Source of the DNA: Planctomycetota bacterium
GTDB taxonomy: Bacteria > Planctomycetota > SZUA-567 > JAFGGJ01
NCBI GenBank assembly: GCA_016930595.1
Contig: JAFGGJ010000002.1
Location: 1-64,000, forward strand
Reading direction: 5' to 3'
Length of the DNA: 64,000 nt
Within the stretch, counting starts at the first letter, position 1. Each line of letters starts with the position of its first letter. The notes beneath the pieces were generated by a model. That model was not told the origin of the DNA, ran no database searches, and saw only the letters and a list, made by a program, of their open reading frames with translations. This document shows positions 1-8,251 of this stretch, piece after piece. Made by a program: the position numbers and the translations under genes.

Positions 1-92
1 CGCGCCAAACCCGCGCCGAATTGCGATCCTGTAGACGTTTTCGGGCCCTTTTCACGCGTGTGTCGTATACGTCTGTGGTAGATTCGGGCATC

Positions 93-108
93 TGGCACGG
101 AATTTGCT
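93..108 (+). promoter_or_regulatory. Sigma-54 (-24/-12) promoter-like site
   Basis: TGGCACG, four bases, then TTGCT. The invariant GG (94-95) and GC (106-107) are ten bases apart, which matches the sigma-54 consensus very closely. It points rightward, antisense into the 3' end of the rhamnosidase gene, and no plus-strand gene follows. It may drive an antisense RNA or be a chance match. The rest of bases 1-131 shows no gene. Confidence 0.4.
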
Positions 109-131
109 AGTGCGCCGTTCCGACAGCGGCT

Positions 132-2495
132 TTATTCCGGCAGGCGGATCTTCCAGGCGCCTTTTCCCGCGACGTTCTTCTTTCTGATGTTCGGCAGCAC
201 GACTTCGGCCCGGACGCCTTCCGGCAGGTTCAGCGATACTTCGACGGTATTGCCGCTCATGCGCCACGACGACCGGACGACTCCGAACGGCGTCGCCACG
301 CCTCCTTCCGCCGAAGTCGCGTGCGTGAACACCGGTTCGTACCGTATCGATTTCCATCCCGGTTCCGCCTGCCATATCCCCAGCAGTATATTGGAAAGGT
401 GCACTACCGGGTGGGCGCTCCACGCATGGCACAGGCTTCCCTTGCCCGGATTCGCCTCCCAGCTTTCCTGCGTCGTCGAGATGCCGTCGTCCGCCATCCT
501 GCCCCACCAGCGGTGGACGCAGTCAACGACGTCGGCGTGTGCGCCGAGCTTCTTCATGGCTTCGAATACGTAGTACATGAAGAACGGTGAAGGCGTCCGT
601 TGGGCAACGGGCGCGCCGCGCACTTCCGGAAGGATTACCGCTTCCAGGAAGCGGTTGTGCGCTTCGGGGAACAGGTCGAGCAGGACGGCGAGGGCGTATT
701 CGTGGCAGAGCGCCTTCCCCGCCGGCCTGTTGCGGCGGTCCAGGCCGCCGTGCAGGCGGAACCGCCTGCGGTCGAAGAGACGTTTTTCGATGACCGCCTG
801 CAGCGTCCGGGCCCGTTCCGCGTACAACCCGGCGGACTTGCGGTCCCGCGCAAGGCCGAACAATTTCGAAGCGGCCCGCAGCGCCATGAGGTAGAACAGG
901 TTATAGAGAGCGGGGTACCCGTCCTTGAAGACTCCGCACCAGTCGAGGAAGAGCCAGTAGCGCCCGTCGTGGGGCAGCAGTCCGTTCCGGTCCGTCATGC
1001 CGGCGAAATAATCCATCGCCCGGTGCACGCGTTCCCGCATTTCCGAGAAAAGCGACAGGTCTCCCGTCTGCAGGTAGTAGTCGTGATGCGTGATGACCCA
1101 GGTCAGCGTGTAGTCGGGGAGTATGCAGGGATGTTCGGAGGGGGCGAATGCGTAGGTCAGTCCGTTGGGGACTTCGGTCGCCCCTATCTGTCTTATCCCG
1201 CGCCGGAAGAGGCGCTCATCCGCCGACAGGAAGAACGTATTGGCGCCCTGCACCCTTGCGTCGCCCCACCACTGGGCCTGTTCCCGCCAGGGGCAGTCGA
1301 CGTAGGCGTCGAGCATGCAGCATTGCTGCGTCCAGGCGCTCATCCCGTAGATGCGGTTCAGCATATGGTTGCTTGACCGGAAGGATGCCGTGACGTCGAG
1401 AGGGTATGCGGTCCAGCGGAGGCCGACGGAGAGCCTGATCCGCCGGCGGTTTTCCCGGACCATGATCACCAGGTACCTGAAGCCCCTGATGTCGAACTGT
1501 TCATGTTCGGTGGCGCCTTTTTTCAGGATGAGCCGGTCGCCGAAGGCGATGCGGTGAGCATCCACGGGGAAATATATGATCGGCTTCGGCCCGTCCAGAG
1601 CTTCGCAGGTCAAGGCGTCTAATATTTCGCCGCCTTCAGCGCCTTCGGCTTTCAGGCGGACGGCCCCCACCACTTCCTTGCCGAAATCCAGGCAGAACGC
1701 CGTATAGCGTTCCCTGCCTGAGGGGGGGACGTCGAACCGGATCCATCCGTTGCGGCGGGTCGTCTTCCCGGCCGATGTTTTCCATGCGGGTTTTTCGGAG
1801 CAATACAGTGTCACCAGGTCTTCGGCGCCTGCGGCCCCGCGTGCGGAGGATCCTTGCGCCTCGGAAACCATTTTTACGGGGGCCATGATTTCCTCGCGCA
1901 TCATGGGTATGCCGCGTTTTTCCACGGAGTGCCAGGGCATGGCGCCGAAACTGCGCCCGACGGCTTTCTGCCACGCCGAGTCGTCGTACCCGGGTTTCAG
2001 CCACGACTCGTCGTCGTCGCGTGCGTCGAAGTGCTCCTGGAAGCCTTGGTGGGGCGTCATGGCGCGGGCCGTGTGTTCCCGCCAGCCCGGCGCCCTGCGC
2101 GCCTTCCATTCGCAGGAACTCGATATGTCTTCCCTTCCCACCCGGCCCGAAAGGAGGAATCCCGCCGATCCGTCGTGAGCGTACTGGAACGTGCCGATCC
2201 CCGCGTTGTGAGCGACGGCGGCTATCACGTTGCGTCCCTTCCGGAGGAACGGGGCGATATCCACGGTGTCGTACGGCCAATGTCTCTGGAATCCGCGCGC
2301 CGGCCCGCGGCACACGTGCCTGCCGTTGACAAACAGGCGGTACCGCATGTCGGCGGTAACGTCTATCAATGCCTTTTTCACGGCGGCCTTGAGCGTGAAC
2401 ACCCGGCGGAACTGGGCGTAAGAATTGACAAGGTCATATTCATGGAACCCGGCCCATATCCATTTAGCCGTACCGAATTCGGATGGTTTAGTCAT
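132..2495 (-). CDS. GH78-like alpha-L-rhamnosidase
   Basis: A 787-residue protein predicted to release terminal L-rhamnose from plant or microbial polysaccharides. The central (alpha/alpha)6-barrel carries the hallmark DCPWREQAQWWGDARV, matching the family pattern DCPxRxExxxWxGDA. The N-terminal part (WIWAGFHEYDLVNSYAQFRR, then VNGRHVCRGPARG) looks like the beta-sandwich that precedes the barrel, and the C-terminal end is beta-rich. No signal peptide is visible, so it probably acts in the cytoplasm on imported oligosaccharides. The ATG start is preceded by GGAAAGG about 11 bases upstream. The dehydrogenase gene lies upstream on the same strand across a 181-base gap and may feed the same sugar pathway. 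Subfamily and substrate are uncertain. Confidence 0.8.
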   Translation of the reverse strand: MTKPSEFGTAKWIWAGFHEYDLVNSYAQFRRVFTLKAAVKKALIDVTADMRYRLFVNGRHVCRGPARGFQRHWPYDTVDIAPFLRKGRNVIAAVAHNAGIGTFQYAHDGSAGFLLSGRVGREDISSSCEWKARRAPGWREHTARAMTPHQGFQEHFDARDDDESWLKPGYDDSAWQKAVGRSFGAMPWHSVEKRGIPMMREEIMAPVKMVSEAQGSSARGAAGAEDLVTLYCSEKPAWKTSAGKTTRRNGWIRFDVPPSGRERYTAFCLDFGKEVVGAVRLKAEGAEGGEILDALTCEALDGPKPIIYFPVDAHRIAFGDRLILKKGATEHEQFDIRGFRYLVIMVRENRRRIRLSVGLRWTAYPLDVTASFRSSNHMLNRIYGMSAWTQQCCMLDAYVDCPWREQAQWWGDARVQGANTFFLSADERLFRRGIRQIGATEVPNGLTYAFAPSEHPCILPDYTLTWVITHHDYYLQTGDLSLFSEMRERVHRAMDYFAGMTDRNGLLPHDGRYWLFLDWCGVFKDGYPALYNLFYLMALRAASKLFGLARDRKSAGLYAERARTLQAVIEKRLFDRRRFRLHGGLDRRNRPAGKALCHEYALAVLLDLFPEAHNRFLEAVILPEVRGAPVAQRTPSPFFMYYVFEAMKKLGAHADVVDCVHRWWGRMADDGISTTQESWEANPGKGSLCHAWSAHPVVHLSNILLGIWQAEPGWKSIRYEPVFTHATSAEGGVATPFGVVRSSWRMSGNTVEVSLNLPEGVRAEVVLPNIRKKNVAGKGAWKIRLPE

Positions 2496-2676
2496 TCCGG
2501 ACGCGCCTTTCCATTCCCGGGAAGATGTTCGTGTTCAACGGCCTTGCCGGAGCCGCCGCGGCCTTCGACCAAGCGCCGCGCCATACTAATCCCCGCGTCC
2601 GGAGCGTACAGTTAAATATTCCTTCAATTGCCGGAGGCAGGTGCGCCACGGGCGATGGGGTGGGTGGGGGTGGCGG

Positions 2677-3723
2677 TCAGGGGTGCATTATGACTTTGAC
2701 GGCGCGGCCCTGTTCGAGGGCTTCGAAGCCGTCGAGCCAGTTTTCGAGCGGCAGGCGGTGTGTTATGATGGATTCCAGGGGGAGTGCTTTCCTGGCGAGC
2801 AGTGCGAGCACGCGTTCCCATGCCGTCCAGCTGCTGGAAAAGCAGAAGGTCAGGCGGGCCGCGCGGAAGACCATCTCGTCCCAGGGAACGGTGGCTTCGC
2901 CGCCGCCGGTTATGGCGAGGACGCCGATTCTGCCGAGGCGGCGGACGGAGCGGAAGCAGTCGAAGATGGCCGCCGTGCTGCCGGCGCATTCGACGGCGAC
3001 GTCGGCGCCCTGGCCGCCGGAGATTTCTTTCATGCGGGAAGGGACGTCGTCTTCGCCGGAGACGAAGGTGTGGTCGGCGCCGAGGTCGCGTGCCATGGCG
3101 AGCTTGAGGCTGCGGGAGCGGCGCGTGCCGGAAACGGCGACGGAAGCGGCGCCCGCGGCCCTGGCGACCATGAGCGACAGGAGGCCGATGGGGCCGGGAC
3201 CGGTGATGAGCACGCTGTCGCCGGCGCCGATGCCGACGCGTTCGACCAGCGAGTGCATGACGACGGCGGCGGGTTCGGCCAGGCAGGCTTCGTCGAAACC
3301 GACGGAGGGTGGGATGGAGTGGAGGAGTTCTTCGGGCATGACGACGTAGGGGGCGTATGCGCCGTCGCGGCCGATGCCGGGGGGGCGTTTTTCGGTGCAG
3401 CACTGTGGAAAGCCGGTGATGCAGGGGATACAGCGGCCGCAGGTATGCGTGCGGGTTTCGGAGACGACACGGTCTCCTTCGGAGCGGGAAGCGACGCCGG
3501 GGCCGAGGGCGGCGATTTCGCCGGAGAATTCGTGGCCGAGGATCATGGGGGGAGAGTAAGGGTGGGCGTCATGGTAGATGTGCAGGTCGCTGCCGCAGAC
3601 GGAAACGGAACGGACGCGAATGAGGACTTCGCCGGGGCCGGGGACGGGAACGGGTTTTTCCTGCAGTTCAACGAGCCCTACGCCTCGCCCGGTCTTCACG
3701 ACGGCCGGCATGGTATTCGGCAC
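2677..3723 (-). CDS. Zinc-dependent medium-chain alcohol/polyol dehydrogenase
   Basis: A 348-residue MDR-superfamily dehydrogenase. It has the catalytic zinc ligands (VCGSDLH, then GHEFSG), a structural zinc cluster (CGRCIPC plus a later Cys pair) and the Rossmann fingerprint GPGPIGLLSL. The structural zinc cluster and GHE motif fit the sorbitol/threonine/glucose dehydrogenase branch and NAD(P)-linked oxidation of a sugar alcohol or related compound. The start is taken as GTG because GGAGGT sits six bases before it (GGAGGTGTCCCGTG); an in-frame ATG lies 12 bases downstream. It is divergent from the kinase gene. Its position before a rhamnosidase suggests sugar metabolism, but the substrate cannot be read from the sequence. 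Confidence 0.85.
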   Translation of the reverse strand: MPNTMPAVVKTGRGVGLVELQEKPVPVPGPGEVLIRVRSVSVCGSDLHIYHDAHPYSPPMILGHEFSGEIAALGPGVASRSEGDRVVSETRTHTCGRCIPCITGFPQCCTEKRPPGIGRDGAYAPYVVMPEELLHSIPPSVGFDEACLAEPAAVVMHSLVERVGIGAGDSVLITGPGPIGLLSLMVARAAGAASVAVSGTRRSRSLKLAMARDLGADHTFVSGEDDVPSRMKEISGGQGADVAVECAGSTAAIFDCFRSVRRLGRIGVLAITGGGEATVPWDEMVFRAARLTFCFSSSWTAWERVLALLARKALPLESIITHRLPLENWLDGFEALEQGRAVKVIMHP

Positions 3724-3813
3724 GGGACACCTCCAACGCCGGCGCCGGAAACTGGCCGTGTAACGTCCGGGGCCGATCCGTTGTATAATAACAGGGAAAG
3801 GAGCGACAGGCAA

Positions 3814-6800
3814 ATGGCCGCGGAAGGCGACGGCGCGGGCGGAGAGAAGAGGCGCTGCAGCGCGTGCGGAGAAGAGCTGGTGGAAGGCCGCTGCCCGCGC
3901 TGTGCGGGGAAGCCCACGGCCCGGATACAGGGGGGCAGGCCGCCGGTGCCGGTGCTGGTTGCGGAGACTCCCGATAAGGACACGGGGGCTCCGGGCAGGA
4001 TAAGCCGTTACGTCGTGGAGAAGGAACTGGGGCGCGGTGGCATGGGGGTGGTGTATCTTGCGAGGGACCCTGCGCTGGACCGCCAGGTTGCGCTCAAGGT
4101 GTTGACCGGGAGTTCGTCGGTGGGGCGCGGGCGGGAGCGGTTCCGGCTGGAGGCGGAAGCGGCGGGGGGGCTGACGCATGCCAACATAGTGTCGATACAC
4201 GACTTCGGGGAATACCGGAGCACGTATTTCTACACGATGGACTACATCCGCGGGCACACGCTGGAAGACGAGGCAGCTAAGGGACTTACGCCGTTCAGGT
4301 CGGCGCAGATAATAGAGCAGGTGGCGCGTGCGGTGGACTACGCCCACCAGAGGGGGGTTATTCACAGGGACCTGAAGCCTGGAAACATATTCATCGACGA
4401 GAACGACGTGGTGAAGGTGATGGACTTCGGGCTGGCGAAGATAACGGAATCGCCCGGAGACGAATCGCGCCGCGGCTCGGGCAGCAAGATGCGCCTGACG
4501 GAGGAAGGGATAGTGATCGGGACGCCGATGTACATGTCTCCCGAGCAGGCGTCGGGGCGGTCGGAGGCGGTGGACGAGCGGACGGACGTGTACGCCCTGG
4601 GTGCCATACTGTACGAGTTGTTCACCGGGAGTCCCCCGTTCAGGAGCGAGAACCAGTACGAACTGCTGTCGATGATAATCCAGGACCACGTGGTGCAGCC
4701 GTCGAGGAAGGGGGCGAGGATACAGCCGGACCTGGAAACGATATGCATGAAGTGCCTGGAGAAAGACCCGTGGCGCAGGTACCAGACGGCCGGAGAGCTT
4801 GCGGACGACCTGAAGTCGTACCTGGACGGGGAGCCGATAAAGGCGCGTCCGGTGGGCCCGGTGACGCGCGTCATGCGGCGCGTAAAGCGCCACCGGAACG
4901 TGATAGCCGCGGCCCTGGCAGGTCTGCTGGCGGCAGGTGGGATATACGTGTACCTGTCGACGCGGATACGACGGATGGAGGAGAGTTCCGAGGAGCGGCG
5001 GCGGTTCACGTGGCAGACGGCGTACGAGGAGAAATTCGACGGCGAGGGGGTGCCCGCGGCATGGATACCCGGGAGGGGGCGGTGGTGGACGGACGGCGGC
5101 GCGCTGCACGGGACGGGGGACGGGAACACGTACATAACGATGAAGAGCCAGGTGCCCGGAGACCTGCGCGTGGAGCTTACGGCGACGCTGCAGGGCGGCG
5201 AGCTGGCGGTGGCGATACTCGGCACGGAGGAGAGCCCCATAGACGGCGGGTATTTCCTGAGCCTGAGGACGGGGGCCAGCAAGGTGTGCCGGATGGGCGC
5301 GACGGTGCTGGCGGATTCGAGCATATCGCTGGAGGCCGGGGTGCCGTACCGGATAATCGCCGAGAGGCTGGGGAGCGTGGTGAGGGTGTACCTGGCGGAG
5401 AGGCCGGAGGTGGGGATGGAATTCGACGACCCGGTGCCGATAGGGGGACGGGAGCACGGTGCGGTGGGGATATACACGTATTCGGGGTCGGTGTCGGTGG
5501 AAGACGTGAAGGTGTCGAGGGTGTCGTGGCCGGAGGAGACGAGCCCGCTGGTGCTGGCGCAGAAGCTGCTGTCGCGAGGGGAATACGACCTTGCGGTGGA
5601 GGAATTCGTGGACATAGCGCTGACGAGCCGCGACCCGGATATCGCGGCGCAGGGGCTGTTCTGGGCGGCGAAGTCGGTGGAGATGAGCGGCGCGCTGCCG
5701 GTGGCGGCGGGCTACTACGCTGAACTGCGGAGACACCCGGCGGTGGACATGTTCCCGGAGATCAAGGAGGAGGCGCTGTTCAGGGCGATACGGTGCCACC
5801 TGGCGGTGGGAAGGGACGACCTGGCTGCGCCGCTTCTGGCCCAGGCGGAAAAGGACTACCCGAGGGCGGATTCGTGGAAGATACTGGCGGTGTACGCCAT
5901 GAACGAAGCGGCGGCCTCGCGGGCGAAGGTGCAGGCGACGATGAAGTCCCTTACGGTGGAAGAGGCGGGGAAAATGAGGATGCAGTTGAGCCACAGCCCG
6001 CCGTTTGTGCCGTGGCTGGTGAAGGCGGAGGGGTACATAGACCGCGTGGCGGACGCCGGACTCGCAGTGGCGATGAAACGGGCCCTCGCCCGCACCTACA
6101 TGGAGATGGGCGGGGACGCCGGGTCGATCGAACACGCTCTGGAACTGGACCCCGAAAACCCGCTGTACCTGGTAAGGTACACGCAGATACAGTTGAACCA
6201 GGGGAACGTGGAACGCGCGCGTGCGCTTGCGGAAAAGGCAGTGGCCGTCGCCCCGGGCAGCAAGGAGCCGTACGAGGCGCTGGCGGCGGTGGCCCAGCGG
6301 AAGGGCGACTACGCCGGAGCGGCGGGATACCTGGCGAAGGCGCTGGAACTGGACCCATACAGCCGGGGCATCCGGTGGCAGCTGGGGAACGCGCTGATTT
6401 TGGGGGGACGGCCGGAGGAGGCGGCCCAGACGGCGAAGGGGGACGCCGAGGAGGGCGACCAGGCGGCGGTGAAACTGTACGTGTACGCGCTCATGGAGAT
6501 GGGCAGGCTGGAGGACGCCCGGAGGTTTTTCAGGGACAACCTTGCGGGACTGCTCACCCTGCAGCCGTCGGCGGAGGAAATGACGGTGTACGAGGGCTGG
6601 CCGGCGCTGATGCTCCAGGGCATAGAGATATACCTTGCGACGGAGGACGGGGCGGAGAAAGGCGGGCTGTTGCAGGACCTGAGGTCTCTGGCGAGGCGCA
6701 TGGAACAGGTCTCGGAGAGGCGGGAGCTGATCCTGGGCACGCTGGACAGGCTGGAATCCGGGGAGATATCGGAGATCGCAAAGGACGTGAACCTCGTGAT

Positions 6801-6876
6801 ACCGCTCCTGGACGACTTCGACTTCGCCAGGCTGCAGAGGCGCTACGGCGTGACGGTGGAACGGGAGAGGCACTGA
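3814..6876 (+). CDS. Membrane-anchored Ser/Thr protein kinase with zinc ribbon and TPRs
   Basis: 1020 residues. In order: a zinc ribbon (C15, C18, C27, C30); a Hanks-type kinase domain about 64-340 with GRGGMG 73-78, Lys95, HRD 184-186 (HRDLKPGN), DFG 204-206 and GTPMYMSPE 236-244; a membrane helix about 361-382; a beta-rich segment about 400-545 resembling LamG-like sandwiches; and a long TPR-like helical region to the end (for example ALELDPENPLYLVRYTQI, ALELDPYSRGI). All catalytic residues are present, so it should be active, with the kinase inside the cell and the sensor/TPR part outside. GGAG lies ten bases before the ATG and a perfect TATAAT is at 3784-3789. The open frame continues upstream, but that part is antisense to the dehydrogenase. 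STAS and STN genes follow on the same strand. Confidence 0.9.
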   Translation: MAAEGDGAGGEKRRCSACGEELVEGRCPRCAGKPTARIQGGRPPVPVLVAETPDKDTGAPGRISRYVVEKELGRGGMGVVYLARDPALDRQVALKVLTGSSSVGRGRERFRLEAEAAGGLTHANIVSIHDFGEYRSTYFYTMDYIRGHTLEDEAAKGLTPFRSAQIIEQVARAVDYAHQRGVIHRDLKPGNIFIDENDVVKVMDFGLAKITESPGDESRRGSGSKMRLTEEGIVIGTPMYMSPEQASGRSEAVDERTDVYALGAILYELFTGSPPFRSENQYELLSMIIQDHVVQPSRKGARIQPDLETICMKCLEKDPWRRYQTAGELADDLKSYLDGEPIKARPVGPVTRVMRRVKRHRNVIAAALAGLLAAGGIYVYLSTRIRRMEESSEERRRFTWQTAYEEKFDGEGVPAAWIPGRGRWWTDGGALHGTGDGNTYITMKSQVPGDLRVELTATLQGGELAVAILGTEESPIDGGYFLSLRTGASKVCRMGATVLADSSISLEAGVPYRIIAERLGSVVRVYLAERPEVGMEFDDPVPIGGREHGAVGIYTYSGSVSVEDVKVSRVSWPEETSPLVLAQKLLSRGEYDLAVEEFVDIALTSRDPDIAAQGLFWAAKSVEMSGALPVAAGYYAELRRHPAVDMFPEIKEEALFRAIRCHLAVGRDDLAAPLLAQAEKDYPRADSWKILAVYAMNEAAASRAKVQATMKSLTVEEAGKMRMQLSHSPPFVPWLVKAEGYIDRVADAGLAVAMKRALARTYMEMGGDAGSIEHALELDPENPLYLVRYTQIQLNQGNVERARALAEKAVAVAPGSKEPYEALAAVAQRKGDYAGAAGYLAKALELDPYSRGIRWQLGNALILGGRPEEAAQTAKGDAEEGDQAAVKLYVYALMEMGRLEDARRFFRDNLAGLLTLQPSAEEMTVYEGWPALMLQGIEIYLATEDGAEKGGLLQDLRSLARRMEQVSERRELILGTLDRLESGEISEIAKDVNLVIPLLDDFDFARLQRRYGVTVERERH

Positions 6877-6996
6877 GCCGGAGAGGCGGGGGCGCGCGCC
6901 GGGCGGCTGCTGGCGCCGGTGGGGGCAATGTTGTAAAATATAAAAAGCCATCTAAGGATTAATCCGATAAATACGTCTGAATGGTGGAAAGGATAG

Positions 6997-7311
6997 ATGA
7001 GCAGCCGGCACTTTGTTGTTGACAGTGGAGTACTGAAAGCGGCGAACGACCTGCGACGCGAGTACCTTGACGAGTTCTGCAACACGGCAAGGGCATTGTT
7101 GTCGGAGCCGGCGGACAAGGTGGTGGTCGACCTGACGGAGGTTGATTTCATCTTCAGTTCGTTCGTGGGCGTGCTCGGCAACCCGGCGCAGGACTGTCAC
7201 AACCTGGGAAAGATGCTGGTGGTAAGGCTGCCGGAAAAACTGGCCTGGGTGATGGACATAGACTCCAACCTCAGGATGTTCATGAAAATAGAAAAGGTCG
7301 GCAACAGGTAA
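6997..7311 (+). CDS. STAS-domain protein (anti-sigma antagonist-like)
   Basis: A 104-residue single-domain protein. DKVVVDLTEVDFIFSSFVGVLG matches the STAS core, in which SpoIIAA-type proteins carry the phosphorylated serine (the usual D/x-S-S-G region); here the candidate residues are Ser54 and Ser55. Such proteins bind anti-sigma kinases or act as switch subunits. No HATPase anti-sigma partner is visible nearby, but a Hanks-type kinase ends 120 bases upstream, so phosphorylation by that kinase is an attractive inference. AAAGGA precedes the ATG by six bases. The STN gene begins 11 bases after its stop, indicating co-transcription. Weakly conserved members of this fold are hard to name further. 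Confidence 0.65.
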   Translation: MSSRHFVVDSGVLKAANDLRREYLDEFCNTARALLSEPADKVVVDLTEVDFIFSSFVGVLGNPAQDCHNLGKMLVVRLPEKLAWVMDIDSNLRMFMKIEKVGNR

Positions 7312-7322
7312 GGAGGCGTGAG

Positions 7323-8120
7323 ATGAAACGGTTAGCGTTTGCGGCGGCGGCGATAATGATTGCCGCCGGCGTCGGTATTGCCGAAGAGGAAGCGGTAGAC
7401 TGGCGCGGGGCGATAAGCAAAAGCCTTGAAAACACGCTTACTATAAACTGGAGAGACAAAAAGGCGGAAGAAGCGCTGGCGTACGTGGCGAAGGCGAGCG
7501 GCGTGACGATAACCGTCGACAGCGAAGTGGCTCCGAAGCTGGCCGCCGCCAAGGTGGACATAAACGTTACGCAGAAACCGCTGAAGCAGGTACTGGGCAT
7601 GATTCTGAAGGCGGCCGGGCTGCGTTACACGCTGAGGGACGGGGGGATACTCGTATCGACGCAGGAGCGGCTGGTGGCCATGATCCTTGCGCCGAGCGAG
7701 GAGGAAGTGGCGGAAGCCGAGCCGATCACGGAGGCGGACGCGGTGGTCCTGGCCAAGGATAACGACGTGGAGGGCGACATACCGGACCTGTCGAACCCCT
7801 ACGAGGCGATGGGATTCGAGCCGTGGAAGAAGCCCGTGAAGGAATACCGCGACCCGGATACCGGCGTGATGCAGTTTCCTGCGCCCGAGGTGTGGGTTGA
7901 AGCCAGGGACAAGGATAACCCGAGGTTCAAGTTCCAGACCCAGCCGGCGTTCCTGCGGCCGGAATACCTCTGGGAAACGGTCTATTCAAAGGATGACGAG
8001 GGGAAGACGGCGGAACGGGAGCTGCTGGGACGGCTGGCACAACTGTTGAGGGAGCACCCGGAGTGGAGCCAGGAGGAAGTGCTGAAACAACTGCTGCTGC
8101 TTTCCACGCTGACCAAGTAA
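7323..8120 (+). CDS. Exported STN (secretin/TonB short N-terminal) domain protein
   Basis: 265 residues with a signal peptide (MKRLAFAAAAIMIAAGVGIA, cleavage near 20). Residues about 38-115 read as an STN-type domain: LTINWRDKKAEEALAYVAKASG, VDINVTQKPLKQVLGMIL and LRYTLRDGGILVST. In secretins and TonB receptors this domain sits in the periplasm. No secretin barrel follows. The remaining 150 residues are acidic and unrecognised, with a predicted helical end (ELLGRLAQLLREHPEWSQEEVLKQLLLLS). GGAGG lies seven bases before the ATG, and the gene ends at a strong terminator. It is probably a periplasmic partner of the upstream kinase/STAS pair. Confidence 0.65.
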   Translation: MKRLAFAAAAIMIAAGVGIAEEEAVDWRGAISKSLENTLTINWRDKKAEEALAYVAKASGVTITVDSEVAPKLAAAKVDINVTQKPLKQVLGMILKAAGLRYTLRDGGILVSTQERLVAMILAPSEEEVAEAEPITEADAVVLAKDNDVEGDIPDLSNPYEAMGFEPWKKPVKEYRDPDTGVMQFPAPEVWVEARDKDNPRFKFQTQPAFLRPEYLWETVYSKDDEGKTAERELLGRLAQLLREHPEWSQEEVLKQLLLLSTLTK

Positions 8121-8139
8121 ACCGTTGCCGGGCCAATCA

Positions 8140-8176
8140 CGGGCGGAAGCCGGGAAGGCTTCCGCCCGTTTTATTT
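8140..8176 (+). terminator. Rho-independent terminator
   Basis: A perfect 12-bp stem (CGGGCGGAAGCC / GGCTTCCGCCCG) with a GGGAA loop, followed by TTTTATTT. It ends the kinase-STAS-STN transcript. Confidence 0.9.
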
Positions 8177-8187
8177 CGGCATCAGTG

Positions 8188-8216
8188 TTGACTTGAAGGG
8201 CGCCTGCAACTATCAT
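8188..8216 (+). promoter_or_regulatory. Sigma-70-type promoter
   Basis: TTGACT (8188-8193), a 17-base spacer, then TATCAT (8211-8216), directly after the terminator and 35 bases before the next start codon. Confidence 0.7.
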
Positions 8217-8251
8217 ATTGCCATTGGACAAACAGCCCTTGGGGGGGTTTT

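Noticed and set aside
2641..3813. Upstream extension of the kinase reading frame
   Set aside because: It is antisense to the clear zinc dehydrogenase gene. A ribosome site and a TATAAT lie just before the ATG at 3814.
3724..6951. Long minus-strand open frame opposite the kinase
   Set aside because: It is Arg/His/Pro-rich shadow sequence; only its last part is the real dehydrogenase.
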